A stretch of 29,899 nt of DNA from an uncultured Oscillospiraceae bacterium (GTDB taxonomy: Bacteria > Bacillota > Clostridia > Oscillospirales > Acutalibacteraceae), in contig URED01000030.1 in the NCBI GenBank assembly GCA_900546785.1, positions 1 through 29,899 on the forward strand, read 5' to 3'. Made by a program: the position numbers and the translations under genes. The notes beneath the pieces are model-generated. The model had not been told where the DNA came from. It searched no databases and was given only the letters and a program-made list of their open reading frames with translations. Of this stretch, positions 16,670 to 25,027 are shown one piece after another (position 1 is the stretch's first letter; each line of letters starts with the position of its first letter).

Positions 16670-17911
16670 TTAAAGGTAATTCATCGGGTTGACCCTTGTG
16701 CCGTTCAGCCTTACCTCAAAATGAACGTGCGGGCCGGTGGCGTTGCCTGTTTCGCCCGAATACGCGATTATCTGACCCTTTGACACCTTATCGCCCACAC
16801 TTACCGCAAGGGAAGAATTGTGCGCATAAAGTGTGGAAAGCCCGTTGCCGTGGTCAATCAGGATATACCGGCCGTAGCTGTATGTAAGCCTTTTTGCAAT
16901 GACGACAACACCGGAATCCGCAGCATGAACAGCTGTTCCCGTGGGACATGGCCAGTCCACGCCGCCGTGATAGGAGCCGTTGCTGTAGTTGGGATAGCCT
17001 GCGGAGATCCTTCTGTAGCTTGTGGGATACGCAAGCTGACCCGTACCGGGATTATAGTTATCACTGCCCGGCTTGTTGCTGGAACCGCTGAGGGCGGCGC
17101 TGATCTCTGCGTCAATTTCCCTTATACGTGCTTCGTTGGTCTCTATCGTTTCCTTGATCTCGGACTGCTGGCTGCTGAGCTCTCTGATAGCGGCATTACA
17201 CTCCGCAACCTCCGCGTCAAGCTCGTTCTTGGAGGCGTTATATTCATCAATCGATTCCTGAAGCGCCTGCTTTCTGGTGTTTAAAGATTCCTTGTCCTCA
17301 TTGAGCTGGAGCTTTTTCTGGGCAAGTGCCTCACGCTCCTGATTGATCTCTTCCATTTTGGTCATAAGCTCGTCGAGCGTAGCGCTGTCCTGCTCCGAAA
17401 CGGACTGAACCATCTGTGCGCGCGTAAGTATGGAGCCTATATCGCCGCTTTCAAGCAGCACCTCTATCATGGAAACATTGCCCGAAATATACATGGCGCG
17501 CAGCCTTTGGCAATACTCCTCGTAAACACTGTCAAATTCAGCCTGCTTCGCCTCTATTTCCGCCTGCGCCCTGTCTATTTCGACCTGTGTTTCGTCTATT
17601 CTTTTCTGAACCGTGTCTATTTCGCTTTGCAGCGCGTCGCGGCTGTCCTCAAGATTATCAAGCTTGTCCTGCAAAAGCTGTACCTTTACCATAAGGGTAT
17701 CAACATAATCCTGCTGATCGGCGGCCTGTGATTCAAGCGAGGAAAGCTTTTTTTCCTGCTCTTCTATCTCCGCCTCTATCTTGTCCTTTTCCTTGTTGAG
17801 CTCCGCGCTTGATTTCGCCTGTGCCGAAAACGCCGCGGAAAACACGAGCATTGCGCTGAAAGCAACGCAAAACGCCCTTACAAGTCCTTTTCCCATAGTT
17901 TTAGATTGCAC
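16670..17911 (-). CDS. Secreted coiled-coil M23 (LytM) peptidoglycan endopeptidase, copy 3 (next to ftsX)
   Basis: At 413 residues from the GTG at 17909-17911 this is the shortest of the three. The GTG overlaps the ftsX end by 11 bases and has GGAAGG upstream; the ATG at 17896 is an alternative. It has a signal peptide (to about 32), nearly continuous coiled coil (about 35-275) with RLRAMYISGNVSM and DIGSILTRAQMVQSVS, and a short Gly/Asn linker. The LytM domain has H315 and D319 in HGGVDWP, H364 in YAHNS, and H395 and H397 in GPHVHFE. Being directly coupled to ftsX, it is the most likely primary FtsEX client, like PcsB or CwlO in other Gram-positives. That partnership is inferred from family knowledge and position. 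Confidence 0.93.
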   Translation of the reverse strand: MQSKTMGKGLVRAFCVAFSAMLVFSAAFSAQAKSSAELNKEKDKIEAEIEEQEKKLSSLESQAADQQDYVDTLMVKVQLLQDKLDNLEDSRDALQSEIDTVQKRIDETQVEIDRAQAEIEAKQAEFDSVYEEYCQRLRAMYISGNVSMIEVLLESGDIGSILTRAQMVQSVSEQDSATLDELMTKMEEINQEREALAQKKLQLNEDKESLNTRKQALQESIDEYNASKNELDAEVAECNAAIRELSSQQSEIKETIETNEARIREIDAEISAALSGSSNKPGSDNYNPGTGQLAYPTSYRRISAGYPNYSNGSYHGGVDWPCPTGTAVHAADSGVVVIAKRLTYSYGRYILIDHGNGLSTLYAHNSSLAVSVGDKVSKGQIIAYSGETGNATGPHVHFEVRLNGTRVNPMNYL

Positions 17912-18821
17912 TTATTTCACTGCCTTCCCTGTTTAGATACCTGCCCATTGAAATCAGCGCGCCGCCTACGCCGGTTACGATACCTATCAGGACGAAGATA
18001 CCGAGCATCGGCAAAGCAAAGTCTGCAAAATTGAGCGCCTCAAGCTGAAGCGACGAAAGAAGATCGCTGAACTGGTGAATGGCAAATTCATAAAACGCCC
18101 ATACGAGCCCGAGCGACACGATACCCGAAATAATGCCGAGTATCATACCCTCTACCACAAACGGCAGACGCACGAAGCTGTTGGTTGCGCCTACAGATTT
18201 CATAATGCTGATCTCAAGCCTTCTGGAATAGACCGTAAGCTTGATCGTGTTTGAAATAATAAATACGCTTATTGCAAGCAGCACCACTACGATAACGATG
18301 GAAATGACCTCCACGCCGTGGCGGATGGTTACAAGCTTTTGCGCAAGGTCTTTATTTTCTCTTATCGTATCTATATGCTCGAGCTGCTCGATCCGGCTGA
18401 CAGTCTGGTCAAAATAGGTTAAATCGTCAACGGTGACCTTATATGCGTCCGGCAAAGGAATATCGGAGCTGATCTCCGTAAAGAACTGCGCCTGCGCTTC
18501 CTCCATGGTGGAAAGCTGATCCGCCCAGGCGTCCTCCTTGGGCACAAATTCAACCTCTTTCACATTGTCCATCCCGTTAAGCGCGGCGCCCATTGCCGTG
18601 ATATCCGCATCTGCGGTATCGTCCTCAATATAGACCATAACAACATTTTCCTCTTCTATCCTTGCAAGCAGGGATTCGATGTTGAGGAAGATCATGGACG
18701 CGCAGCCTATGAGCACAAGGCAGCTCATAAGCACGCAGATCGAGGCGATGCTCATCATTCTGTTTGACCAGGTATTTCTGAATCCTTCTTTAAAAAGGTA
18801 TCTTAAGCTTGAGCCGGTCAT
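17901..18821 (-). CDS. ftsX: Cell-division ABC-type permease FtsX
   Basis: This is the membrane half of FtsEX, which transmits ATP hydrolysis to peptidoglycan hydrolases outside. It has 306 residues: N-terminal FKEGFRNTWSNRMMSIASI, a first membrane helix (about 22-48), and a large extracellular loop (about 50-165, with YIEDD and VEFVPKEDAW) that would contact hydrolase coiled coils. Three further helices follow (about 168-190, 220-245, 270-295), with the cytosolic TVYSRRLEISIMKSVGATNSF coupling segment. The start codon overlaps the ftsE stop by one base (TGATG). Confidence 0.96.
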   Translation of the reverse strand: MTGSSLRYLFKEGFRNTWSNRMMSIASICVLMSCLVLIGCASMIFLNIESLLARIEEENVVMVYIEDDTADADITAMGAALNGMDNVKEVEFVPKEDAWADQLSTMEEAQAQFFTEISSDIPLPDAYKVTVDDLTYFDQTVSRIEQLEHIDTIRENKDLAQKLVTIRHGVEVISIVIVVVLLAISVFIISNTIKLTVYSRRLEISIMKSVGATNSFVRLPFVVEGMILGIISGIVSLGLVWAFYEFAIHQFSDLLSSLQLEALNFADFALPMLGIFVLIGIVTGVGGALISMGRYLNREGSEISAI

Positions 18822-19654
18822 CAGTCCTCACCTCCGTCATTTTCATCTTCATTCAAGGCGGAGGAAGCCCCGTCGTCTATAGAATCGAAAATATCCTCTA
18901 TCTCGCTGCCGAGCTTAACGTCTTCGTTAAAGAAATACATATCCGTTGATTTTTCCGGCTGCGCGGATTCAAACTGGGCATGCGTTGGATCCGGCGTATC
19001 TGAAACGACCTCTCCGTTTTTGATAACGATAACGCGGCGCGGGAACGCCTTTACGAGCGAATGCTCATGCGTTACCATGATAACGGTGGTGCCGTTATTG
19101 TTGATCTTGGTAAGCATCTCAACGATCTCATGGCTCATTTCGGGGTCTACGTTACCGGTAGGCTCGTCCGCAATAATAAGCTTGGGATTGTTTACAAGCG
19201 CCCTTGCAAGGGATACACGCTGCTGCTCGCCGCCGGAAAGCTCATTCGGCATAGCGCGCGCCTTATGCGAAAGACCCACAAGCTGAAGAATATAGGGCAC
19301 TCTTTTTCTGATCTCTTTTTCCTTGGCGCCGATAACGCGCATGGCAAAGGCAACGTTATCATAAACGCTCATTTTGGGAATGAGCCGGAAATCCTGAAAA
19401 ACGATGCCCATGGTTCTTCTGTAATACGGCACCTGCTTTTTCTTTAAGGTATCCGAACGGTAATCCCCTACGATAACAACACCTTCCGACGGCTTTTCCT
19501 CATGCATGATAAGCTTTAGGAAGGTACTTTTGCCGGCGCCGGACGCGCCAACAACGAAAACGAATTCGCCGTCTTCGATCTTTATATTCACGTTATTCAA
19601 AGCCTTGGTGCCGTTGCTGCCGTACACCTTGGTTACATCACGAAATTCAATCAC
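18821..19654 (-). CDS. ftsE: Cell-division ATP-binding protein FtsE with acidic C-terminal extension
   Basis: This is the ATPase partner of FtsX. It has Walker A GASGAGKST (36-44), Q-loop GIVFQDFRLI, signature NELSGGEQQRVSLARAL, Walker B LIIADEPTGNVD and the H-loop MVTHE. The start is a GTG at 19652-19654 with a GAGGG site. FtsE is usually about 220-230 residues. Here 277 residues include an acidic tail of some 50 residues (SEIEDIFDSIDDGASS and following Asp/Glu run) after the conserved core. The tail may bind another factor or tune FtsX coupling. A promoter is visible at 19717-19745; with ftsX and the M23 genes this looks like one operon. Confidence 0.96.
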   Translation of the reverse strand: MIEFRDVTKVYGSNGTKALNNVNIKIEDGEFVFVVGASGAGKSTFLKLIMHEEKPSEGVVIVGDYRSDTLKKKQVPYYRRTMGIVFQDFRLIPKMSVYDNVAFAMRVIGAKEKEIRKRVPYILQLVGLSHKARAMPNELSGGEQQRVSLARALVNNPKLIIADEPTGNVDPEMSHEIVEMLTKINNNGTTVIMVTHEHSLVKAFPRRVIVIKNGEVVSDTPDPTHAQFESAQPEKSTDMYFFNEDVKLGSEIEDIFDSIDDGASSALNEDENDGGED

Positions 19655-19716
19655 TTTTTAATGCCCTCTTCAAATTTTATAAATAATTTCATAATCACAA
19701 ACTTTAACACCTATAT

Positions 19717-19745
19717 ATAATAATGCAATTCACAATATAAATCAA
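19717..19745 (-). promoter_or_regulatory. Promoter of the ftsEX-M23 run
   Basis: Minus-strand TTGATT (19740-19745), a 17-base spacer and TATTAT (19717-19722), with the ftsE GTG about 60 bases downstream behind GAGGG. Confidence 0.7.
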
Positions 19746-19795
19746 GCTAAAAATGTTTCTATTTTGTAAATTATGTAATTGATTTGTAACATAAC

Positions 19796-19831
19796 AAAAG
19801 ATCCGGCAACACAGTTAAGTATTGCCGAATC
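19796..19831 (-). terminator. Terminator of the CdaR-type regulator gene
   Basis: A 10-base stem with one mismatch (19800-19809 against 19822-19831, core CGGCAA/TTGCCG) and a 12-base loop, followed on the minus strand by TTTT (19796-19799). It lies 9 bases after the regulator's stop codon, separating it from the ftsE promoter. Confidence 0.65.
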
Positions 19832-19840
19832 AAAACGGAA

Positions 19841-20926
19841 TTAATACTTGACCGGGCTTGATTCAAGATATTTATTTACCATCAGGGCAACCTTGAAGAC
19901 GATAGCGTCGTCAAATTCCCTGAGATCAAGGCCCGTGATCTTTTTGATTTTTTCAAGCCTGTAAACAAGCGTGTTTCTGTGCACGAAAAGCTTGCGGCTG
20001 GTTTCCGATACGTTAAGATTGTTTTCAAAAAACTTTTGAATGGTAAAAAGCGTTTCCTGATCGAGTGAGTCTATTGAACCTGATTTGAAGACCTCTTTAA
20101 GATACATTTCACAAAGGGTTGTGGGAAGCTGATAAATAAGGCGGGCTATACCCAGATTCTCATAGCTTGCGATGGGCTGCTCTGTATCAAAGACCTTACC
20201 CACCTCAAGCGATACCTGCGCTTCTTTAAACGAACGCGCAAGATCCTTTACCCCTGTTACGCAGGTGCCTATGCCTACAACGGCCGTGCAGTAAAATTCG
20301 GTTGAAAGCGTATCGCAGATAGAGCGCGCCAGCTTTTCAAGATCTTTCATTTCCACATTGGGGCGCACTTCCTTAACAAGTGCAATATCTGTTTCATTTA
20401 CGTTGATCACAAAATCCTTAGTCTTGTCCGGAAAGAAATTCTGAATCACGTCAAACACGGAAATATCTGTTTTCTGCGGCACACGGATAATAAAGACCAC
20501 TCTGGTGGCGTCGTTATTAAAATGAAGCTCGCGGCTTTTTATATAAATATCACCGGGCAGGATATTATCCAAAATGACGTTTTTAACAAAATTGGAACGG
20601 TCAAATTTTTCGTCATTCGTTTGCTTGATCTGATTAAAAGCTATGGAAATGATATCCGCATAATGCTTGCTGAGATCATCTGTTGCTTCCACAAAAACCG
20701 CATATTCCGGGTGAACGGAATTGCCGAAAGCTTTGTAGGTGCAGCCGTCCACACAGGTCTGAAGGCCGGCAAAAACGCCTGCGGAAACAACGCCTTTTCT
20801 CACTTCGCCTATCTGACCGAGCTCAGAGCAGGCAATGACCGTGCCGCTCTCATCCACAACGCCGAGATCGCGGTCCATAGTATCTCTCATCTGATTCACG
20901 AGGCCCTGGAATAATCTGTTTGGCAA
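19841..20926 (-). CDS. CdaR/PucR-family transcriptional regulator
   Basis: The 361 residues begin with a sugar-diacid-recognition-like region (about 1-90, with LGVVDESGTVIACSE and HPEYAVFVEATDD). A GGDEF-like middle part follows (about 110-260), then the PucR-type C-terminal helix-turn-helix (about 290-350: FFENNLNVSETSRKLFVHRN followed by TLVYRLEKI, then FDDAIVFKVAL). The start is TTG at 20924-20926, chosen because AAGGAGGAG sits at ideal distance; the first ATG is 12 codons inside. It has its own promoter and terminator. Its position just upstream of ftsEX-M23 genes is one I recall from clostridia, suggesting control of cell-wall or growth-state genes, but no target is proven. The ligand is unknown. 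Confidence 0.88.
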   Translation of the reverse strand: MPNRLFQGLVNQMRDTMDRDLGVVDESGTVIACSELGQIGEVRKGVVSAGVFAGLQTCVDGCTYKAFGNSVHPEYAVFVEATDDLSKHYADIISIAFNQIKQTNDEKFDRSNFVKNVILDNILPGDIYIKSRELHFNNDATRVVFIIRVPQKTDISVFDVIQNFFPDKTKDFVINVNETDIALVKEVRPNVEMKDLEKLARSICDTLSTEFYCTAVVGIGTCVTGVKDLARSFKEAQVSLEVGKVFDTEQPIASYENLGIARLIYQLPTTLCEMYLKEVFKSGSIDSLDQETLFTIQKFFENNLNVSETSRKLFVHRNTLVYRLEKIKKITGLDLREFDDAIVFKVALMVNKYLESSPVKY

Positions 20927-20990
20927 AGAAACTCCTCCTTATTAAAACCGCTGAAATTTTGCACAAAACCAACTGCGTTATCTTGTTCAT

Positions 20991-21019
20991 ATTATACAAG
21001 GGTGTTCATCATTTTGCAA
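20991..21019 (-). promoter_or_regulatory. Promoter of the CdaR-type regulator
   Basis: Minus-strand TTGCAA (21014-21019), a 17-base spacer and perfect TATAAT (20991-20996), preceded closely by TG. The leader to the TTG start is about 58 bases. A 7-base inverted repeat (TTTATGC 21036-21042, GCATAAA 21058-21064) lies just upstream and could be an operator or a weak rsuA transcript end. Confidence 0.7.
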
Positions 21020-21112
21020 GCTTTTTACCAAAATTTTTATGCTTTTTTGTTAAACTTGCATAAACACCTTGCTTTTCAGACAAATAACCACAATATATAG
21101 TGTTTTTCCGCA

Positions 21113-21829
21113 TCATCCGGCGGATTCAACAAGCAAAAGCTCTTCTTCATTCAAATATCTTGCCTGCCCGGGGGACAGGCTGCCGTCCATACTGAGCGCG
21201 CCCATAGCGGTCCGCTCCAGCTCCAAAACGGATATGGAATGCTTTTTGAACATTCTTTTTATCTGGTGGTACATGCCCTGCCTTAAAACGATCTTGGCGC
21301 GGGTGTTATCCGCATTTAAGCTTTCAAGAGAGGCGGGCAGGCATTTTTCGCCGTTCAGCAGCATACCGCTCTCAAAATCGGCTATGACGGACTGATCGAA
21401 AGGCCTGTCCAGCACGGCAATATACGTTTTTGGGATATGGCTTTTGGGGCTTAAAATACGGTGGGCGAATCCGCCGTCATCCGTAATCAGCACAAAGCCC
21501 GTGGTATCCTTATCCAGCCTGCCTGCCGGGAAAAGGCCTTTTCTTTTCATCTCATCAGGCAGAATATCAACAACCGTTTTTTCACTCGTTTTACGCCCGT
21601 CAGAGGAGGAGATAACGCCTTTCGGCTTATTCATCATGATATAAACAAATCTTTTGTAGGCAAGCTCCTGCCCGTTTGCAAAAACGCGATCGGATTTCGG
21701 ATCTATTTTCATATCCGCGGATCTCACAACGGCAAAATTCAGCCGAACGCCGCCCGCTTTTATGAACGATTTTGCTTCGCTTCGCGTAATATTCAGCTCA
21801 CGGGAGAGGAATTTATCCAGTCTTTCCAT
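21113..21829 (-). CDS. rsuA: RsuA-family 16S rRNA pseudouridine synthase
   Basis: It isomerises uridine to pseudouridine in small-subunit rRNA. Of its 238 residues, an N-terminal S4 RNA-binding domain comes first (MERLDKFLSRELNITRSEAK through about 58). The catalytic domain has NKPKG (67-71), GRLDKDTTG with catalytic D106, and the C-terminal QGMYHQIKRMF motif and RTAMG. The sequence fits RsuA/RluB; the exact target uridine cannot be read from sequence. It follows the DUF4830 gene by 4 bases and is the last gene of the FHA-PBP-HflX run. Confidence 0.94.
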   Translation of the reverse strand: MERLDKFLSRELNITRSEAKSFIKAGGVRLNFAVVRSADMKIDPKSDRVFANGQELAYKRFVYIMMNKPKGVISSSDGRKTSEKTVVDILPDEMKRKGLFPAGRLDKDTTGFVLITDDGGFAHRILSPKSHIPKTYIAVLDRPFDQSVIADFESGMLLNGEKCLPASLESLNADNTRAKIVLRQGMYHQIKRMFKKHSISVLELERTAMGALSMDGSLSPGQARYLNEEELLLVESAG

Positions 21830-21833
21830 AAAA

Positions 21834-22304
21834 TTATTCCTTTTGCAGCGTTTGCACGAATCCGTCCTGCAGCGAGGTAGAACAGATATCGCCGCCTATA
21901 AGCACGCCGCCGCACACAAGCAGATTGGCAAAAACGCAGTCACGGTTCTCAAAGCCCTCGTAATTGGTTATGTTATAGGTGTAAACGGTTGCCGTCTGTC
22001 CCTTATAATCCTCCAGATCAAAACCCTGCTGCTTTTGAATTTCATTATACTGCGCGTATGTATCGTTGAATTCCTGCGGTATCTGCACCCGGCGTTCCTC
22101 ACAGGGGATATTGAATTCCCAGCCGAGCGAGGTCAGGTACTGCTCGCGCTGCTCGTCTGTTTCCAAAGCAATGCTGTCCGACGCAGGCCTGCTCAGCGCC
22201 GCATGATTTGAAAAAAAGGTTATTGCAATAACGATAACGCCCGCAAGTATAAGAATTAGGCCGAAGATCGTTTTTGGCTTCAGCCTGAGCGTAAACATTT
22301 TCAT
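21834..22304 (-). CDS. DUF4830-type membrane-anchored protein
   Basis: The 156 residues have a basic N-terminus, one membrane helix (about 10-31) and an external domain. That domain shows EQREQYLTSLGWEF, VQIPQEFNDTYAQYN, QQGFDLEDYKGQ, a YTYNITNYEG strand and the final LLVCGGVLIGGDICSTSLQDGF, all of which I recall from DUF4830 proteins of clostridia. Molecular function is unknown. The ATG is preceded by TGAGGTGG. A 6-3-6 palindrome (CATAAA 22315-22320, TTTATG 22324-22329) overlaps the leader, but no convincing separate promoter was found. Confidence 0.82.
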   Translation of the reverse strand: MKMFTLRLKPKTIFGLILILAGVIVIAITFFSNHAALSRPASDSIALETDEQREQYLTSLGWEFNIPCEERRVQIPQEFNDTYAQYNEIQKQQGFDLEDYKGQTATVYTYNITNYEGFENRDCVFANLLVCGGVLIGGDICSTSLQDGFVQTLQKE

Positions 22305-22358
22305 AAAACCACCTCATAAAGATTTTATGAAAGTGCAAAGAAAATTATTATAAATGTT

Positions 22359-23612
22359 TTACAAAATATATTCGCTTATTTTGTTCAAAAATCCCACATC
22401 GGCAATAACGTCTGTTTTAATGCCGTCGTCCGTATACGTTTGTGAAAGCACCTCGCCGTGTTTCCTTAATTCGGAGGAAAGCCCCGCGTGCGTAAACGGG
22501 ATCAGCAGCGTCACCCTGCGCCGCGACGCCGGCAGCGCCTTTGCGATCTCGTTTAAAAGCGCTTCTATTCCGTATCCCGTTTTGGCACTGATGCGAATGT
22601 TTGCGCCGATAGCGGGATAATCCAGCAGCTGCGGCGCAAGATCGCATTTGTTGAGCACATGGATGACCGGCTTGCCGTCGCACCCGAGGGAGGAGAGCAG
22701 ATCATTTGTAACCCTGACATGCTCCGCGCATTCGGGGCTTGACGCGTCACACACATTGAGGATCACATCCGCCCAGAGCGCCTCTTCAAGCGTGGAGCGG
22801 AATGCGTCCACCAGCTCATGCGGCAGGCGGCGCACAAGGCCAACGGTATCCACAAGCATAATGCTTCTGCCGTCCGGCAAGACGAGCTTTCTTGCCGTGG
22901 GATCCAGCGTTGCGAAAAGCTTGTCCTCTGCCAGCACGCCGGCGTTTGTAAGCCGGTTCATCAGCGTGGATTTGCCCGCATTCGTGTAGCCCACGATCGC
23001 CGCGCTCAGCACGGCGTTTTTCCGCCTGCGTTCATGCGTTGCAAGGCGGCGTTTTTTGATCTTTTCAAGGTTATCGTTCAGTTTTTCTATTCGGCGCCGG
23101 ATATGGCGCCTGTCCGTTTCAAGCTTGGTCTCGCCGGGGCCGCGCGTGCCGATGCCGCCGCCCAGCCTGGAAAGGCTTTTTCCCTGCCCCGTAAGGCGAG
23201 GAAGCATATATTTGAGCTGCGCCAGTTCCACCTGTATCTTGCCCTCCGCGCTTTTTGCACGGGCGGCAAAAATATCAAGTATAAGGGTCGTTCTGTCCAC
23301 CGTGCGCACGCCGCAGGCATCCTCGATATTTCTGACCTGCACGGGCGTTAATTCTCCGTCCGCGATCACGATATCCGCCGGGTTTGCCGCACAGAACGCG
23401 GCAAGCTCTGCAAGCCTGCCGGAGCCTATATAGGATGCCGGGGACGGCGCCTCACGCCGCTGAATCACGGAGGCGAGCACGACGGCGCCCGCCGTTTTTG
23501 CCAGCTCCTCCAGCTCATTCATTGACGCCTCGGCGTCAAGATCACCGGTATCGACGGAGATCAGAACGGCCTTTTCCGGCTCATTTTCACTTTTGATCCC
23601 AGTTAATTCCAA
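22359..23612 (-). CDS. hflX: Ribosome-associated GTPase HflX
   Basis: HflX splits or rescues stalled ribosomes. The 417 residues have an N-terminal ribosome-binding domain with YIGSGRLAEL (61-70) and the glycine-rich LGGGIGTRGPGETKLE segment (150-165). A coiled helix pair precedes the G domain: G1 GYTNAGKS (208-215), G3 DTVGLVRRLPHELVDAF, G4 NKCD and G5 ISAKTG. A C-terminal helper domain follows. The start is a TTG at 23610-23612, the only in-frame start near the N-terminus. Its AAGGA site overlaps the stop of the PBP gene 11 bases upstream, so the two are co-translated. Confidence 0.96.
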   Translation of the reverse strand: MELTGIKSENEPEKAVLISVDTGDLDAEASMNELEELAKTAGAVVLASVIQRREAPSPASYIGSGRLAELAAFCAANPADIVIADGELTPVQVRNIEDACGVRTVDRTTLILDIFAARAKSAEGKIQVELAQLKYMLPRLTGQGKSLSRLGGGIGTRGPGETKLETDRRHIRRRIEKLNDNLEKIKKRRLATHERRRKNAVLSAAIVGYTNAGKSTLMNRLTNAGVLAEDKLFATLDPTARKLVLPDGRSIMLVDTVGLVRRLPHELVDAFRSTLEEALWADVILNVCDASSPECAEHVRVTNDLLSSLGCDGKPVIHVLNKCDLAPQLLDYPAIGANIRISAKTGYGIEALLNEIAKALPASRRRVTLLIPFTHAGLSSELRKHGEVLSQTYTDDGIKTDVIADVGFLNKISEYIL

Positions 23613-23623
23613 AAAATCATTCC

Positions 23624-25027
23624 TTAATCGCTTTCGCTGTCTACGATTGCGTTGAGCACGCGCCTTGCCATGGGACCCGCCGTTTGCGAACCGGAATTTC
23701 CGCGTTCCGCAACCACTACAAAGGCGTAAGGGTGTTCCTCATCGTCCATAAAGCCCACGAACCACGCGGTATTATGCGCGTCAACATCATCAATCTGCGC
23801 CGTACCCGATTTTGCGCAAAGGCTCAGCCCGCTGTATCTGCTCTCGCCGTACTGCTCTTTTACGTTGTTGCGCATAAGTGATTTCATCTGGGAAGCGATC
23901 TCACTGTTCATGATCTGCGTTTCGGTGCTTGTGTAGCCGATATCGACCGCATCGCCTGCGGAATTTGCAAATCTGTCCACAATATTAAAGGAAACTGCTT
24001 TGCCGTCGTTCGCAATGGCGCACATAAGGCGGAGCATCGCGGCGGGGGTAACGAGCGTATCGCCCTGGCCGATACCCGTCCAGCCGGTATAGGCGTCCGC
24101 ATCGCCCTGTTCAAGGAAGAATCTGCTTTCCGCAGAGCTTATTACGCTGCTGAGCATAACGGGCTGGGTCAGCCCCAGCTGATCCACCGTCTGCGCAAGC
24201 GTTTCCGGGCCGAGCTCTATCGCGATCTTGCCGAAAGTGATGTTGCAGCTTTTTGCAAATGCCGATTCAAAATCGATTGTGCCGTGACGGGCATTGCAGA
24301 TGATATTATCCTCCTCAATGCCGTCGACGTCATACACACGCGCGCATTCCCATGTTCTGTCATAGATATCATCGCCGATATTCTGTAATGCGCTTATGGC
24401 GGTCACCACCTTGAAAGTGGAACCGGGCGTATAAAGACCGGTCAGGAAGCGGTTGATGTAAACGCCCTCGTATTCAGAAGAGCTGTCTATATTGGACGGC
24501 ACATCGTTCACATCATAAGTGGGGGTGGATACCATACAAATGATATCGCCCGTCTTATAATTCACAACGGCTATGGTACCCTTGTAATCACCGAGCGCGT
24601 CAAGCGCCACTTTGTTTATCTCGCTGTCGATCGTGAGCGCAAGATCGTTTCCTCCGAAATTGCGCTTGATATTATAAACGCCGTCAACAACATTATACCC
24701 AACAAGCTCGGATTCAAACTGCGTCTGCACGCCTGTAGAGATAAAGCCCCTTGTATCGCCCACAACGTGAAGCGTTGCAAGGCGGGTCTCCCTGTCCTCG
24801 CTGTAGACTCTTTCGCCGTCCTCCGATTCGGAGAGCACTACGCCGTTTTTATCCGTAACGGCGCCCGCTGCGATCAGCTGACCGTCACTGTAAACATGAC
24901 GGTTATAGGTTTTCATGACCCATTCTGAACCCTCGGTAACAAGGCTGACGCTGAGAAACACGATGCCGCAGATAAACAGGGCGCAAAGGATCCAGAGGAA
25001 TATTCCTCTTTTTGTTATCATTTTCAT
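23624..25027 (-). CDS. Class B penicillin-binding protein (transpeptidase, PbpA/FtsI-like)
   Basis: It cross-links peptidoglycan outside the membrane together with a SEDS polymerase. Its 467 residues are short for a class B PBP, as in the PbpA type paired with FHA/RodA genes. One N-terminal membrane helix (about 8-30) and a reduced pedestal domain precede the transpeptidase. The active site has S203-x-x-K206 in PGSTFK, S260-C-N262, and K406-S-G-T, where Ser replaces the Thr of the usual KTG. GIGQG and the TPAAMLRL helix are also typical. The ATG overlaps the ftsW/rodA stop by four bases (ATGA), so synthase and cross-linker are made together. Confidence 0.94.
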   Translation of the reverse strand: MKMITKRGIFLWILCALFICGIVFLSVSLVTEGSEWVMKTYNRHVYSDGQLIAAGAVTDKNGVVLSESEDGERVYSEDRETRLATLHVVGDTRGFISTGVQTQFESELVGYNVVDGVYNIKRNFGGNDLALTIDSEINKVALDALGDYKGTIAVVNYKTGDIICMVSTPTYDVNDVPSNIDSSSEYEGVYINRFLTGLYTPGSTFKVVTAISALQNIGDDIYDRTWECARVYDVDGIEEDNIICNARHGTIDFESAFAKSCNITFGKIAIELGPETLAQTVDQLGLTQPVMLSSVISSAESRFFLEQGDADAYTGWTGIGQGDTLVTPAAMLRLMCAIANDGKAVSFNIVDRFANSAGDAVDIGYTSTETQIMNSEIASQMKSLMRNNVKEQYGESRYSGLSLCAKSGTAQIDDVDAHNTAWFVGFMDDEEHPYAFVVVAERGNSGSQTAGPMARRVLNAIVDSESD

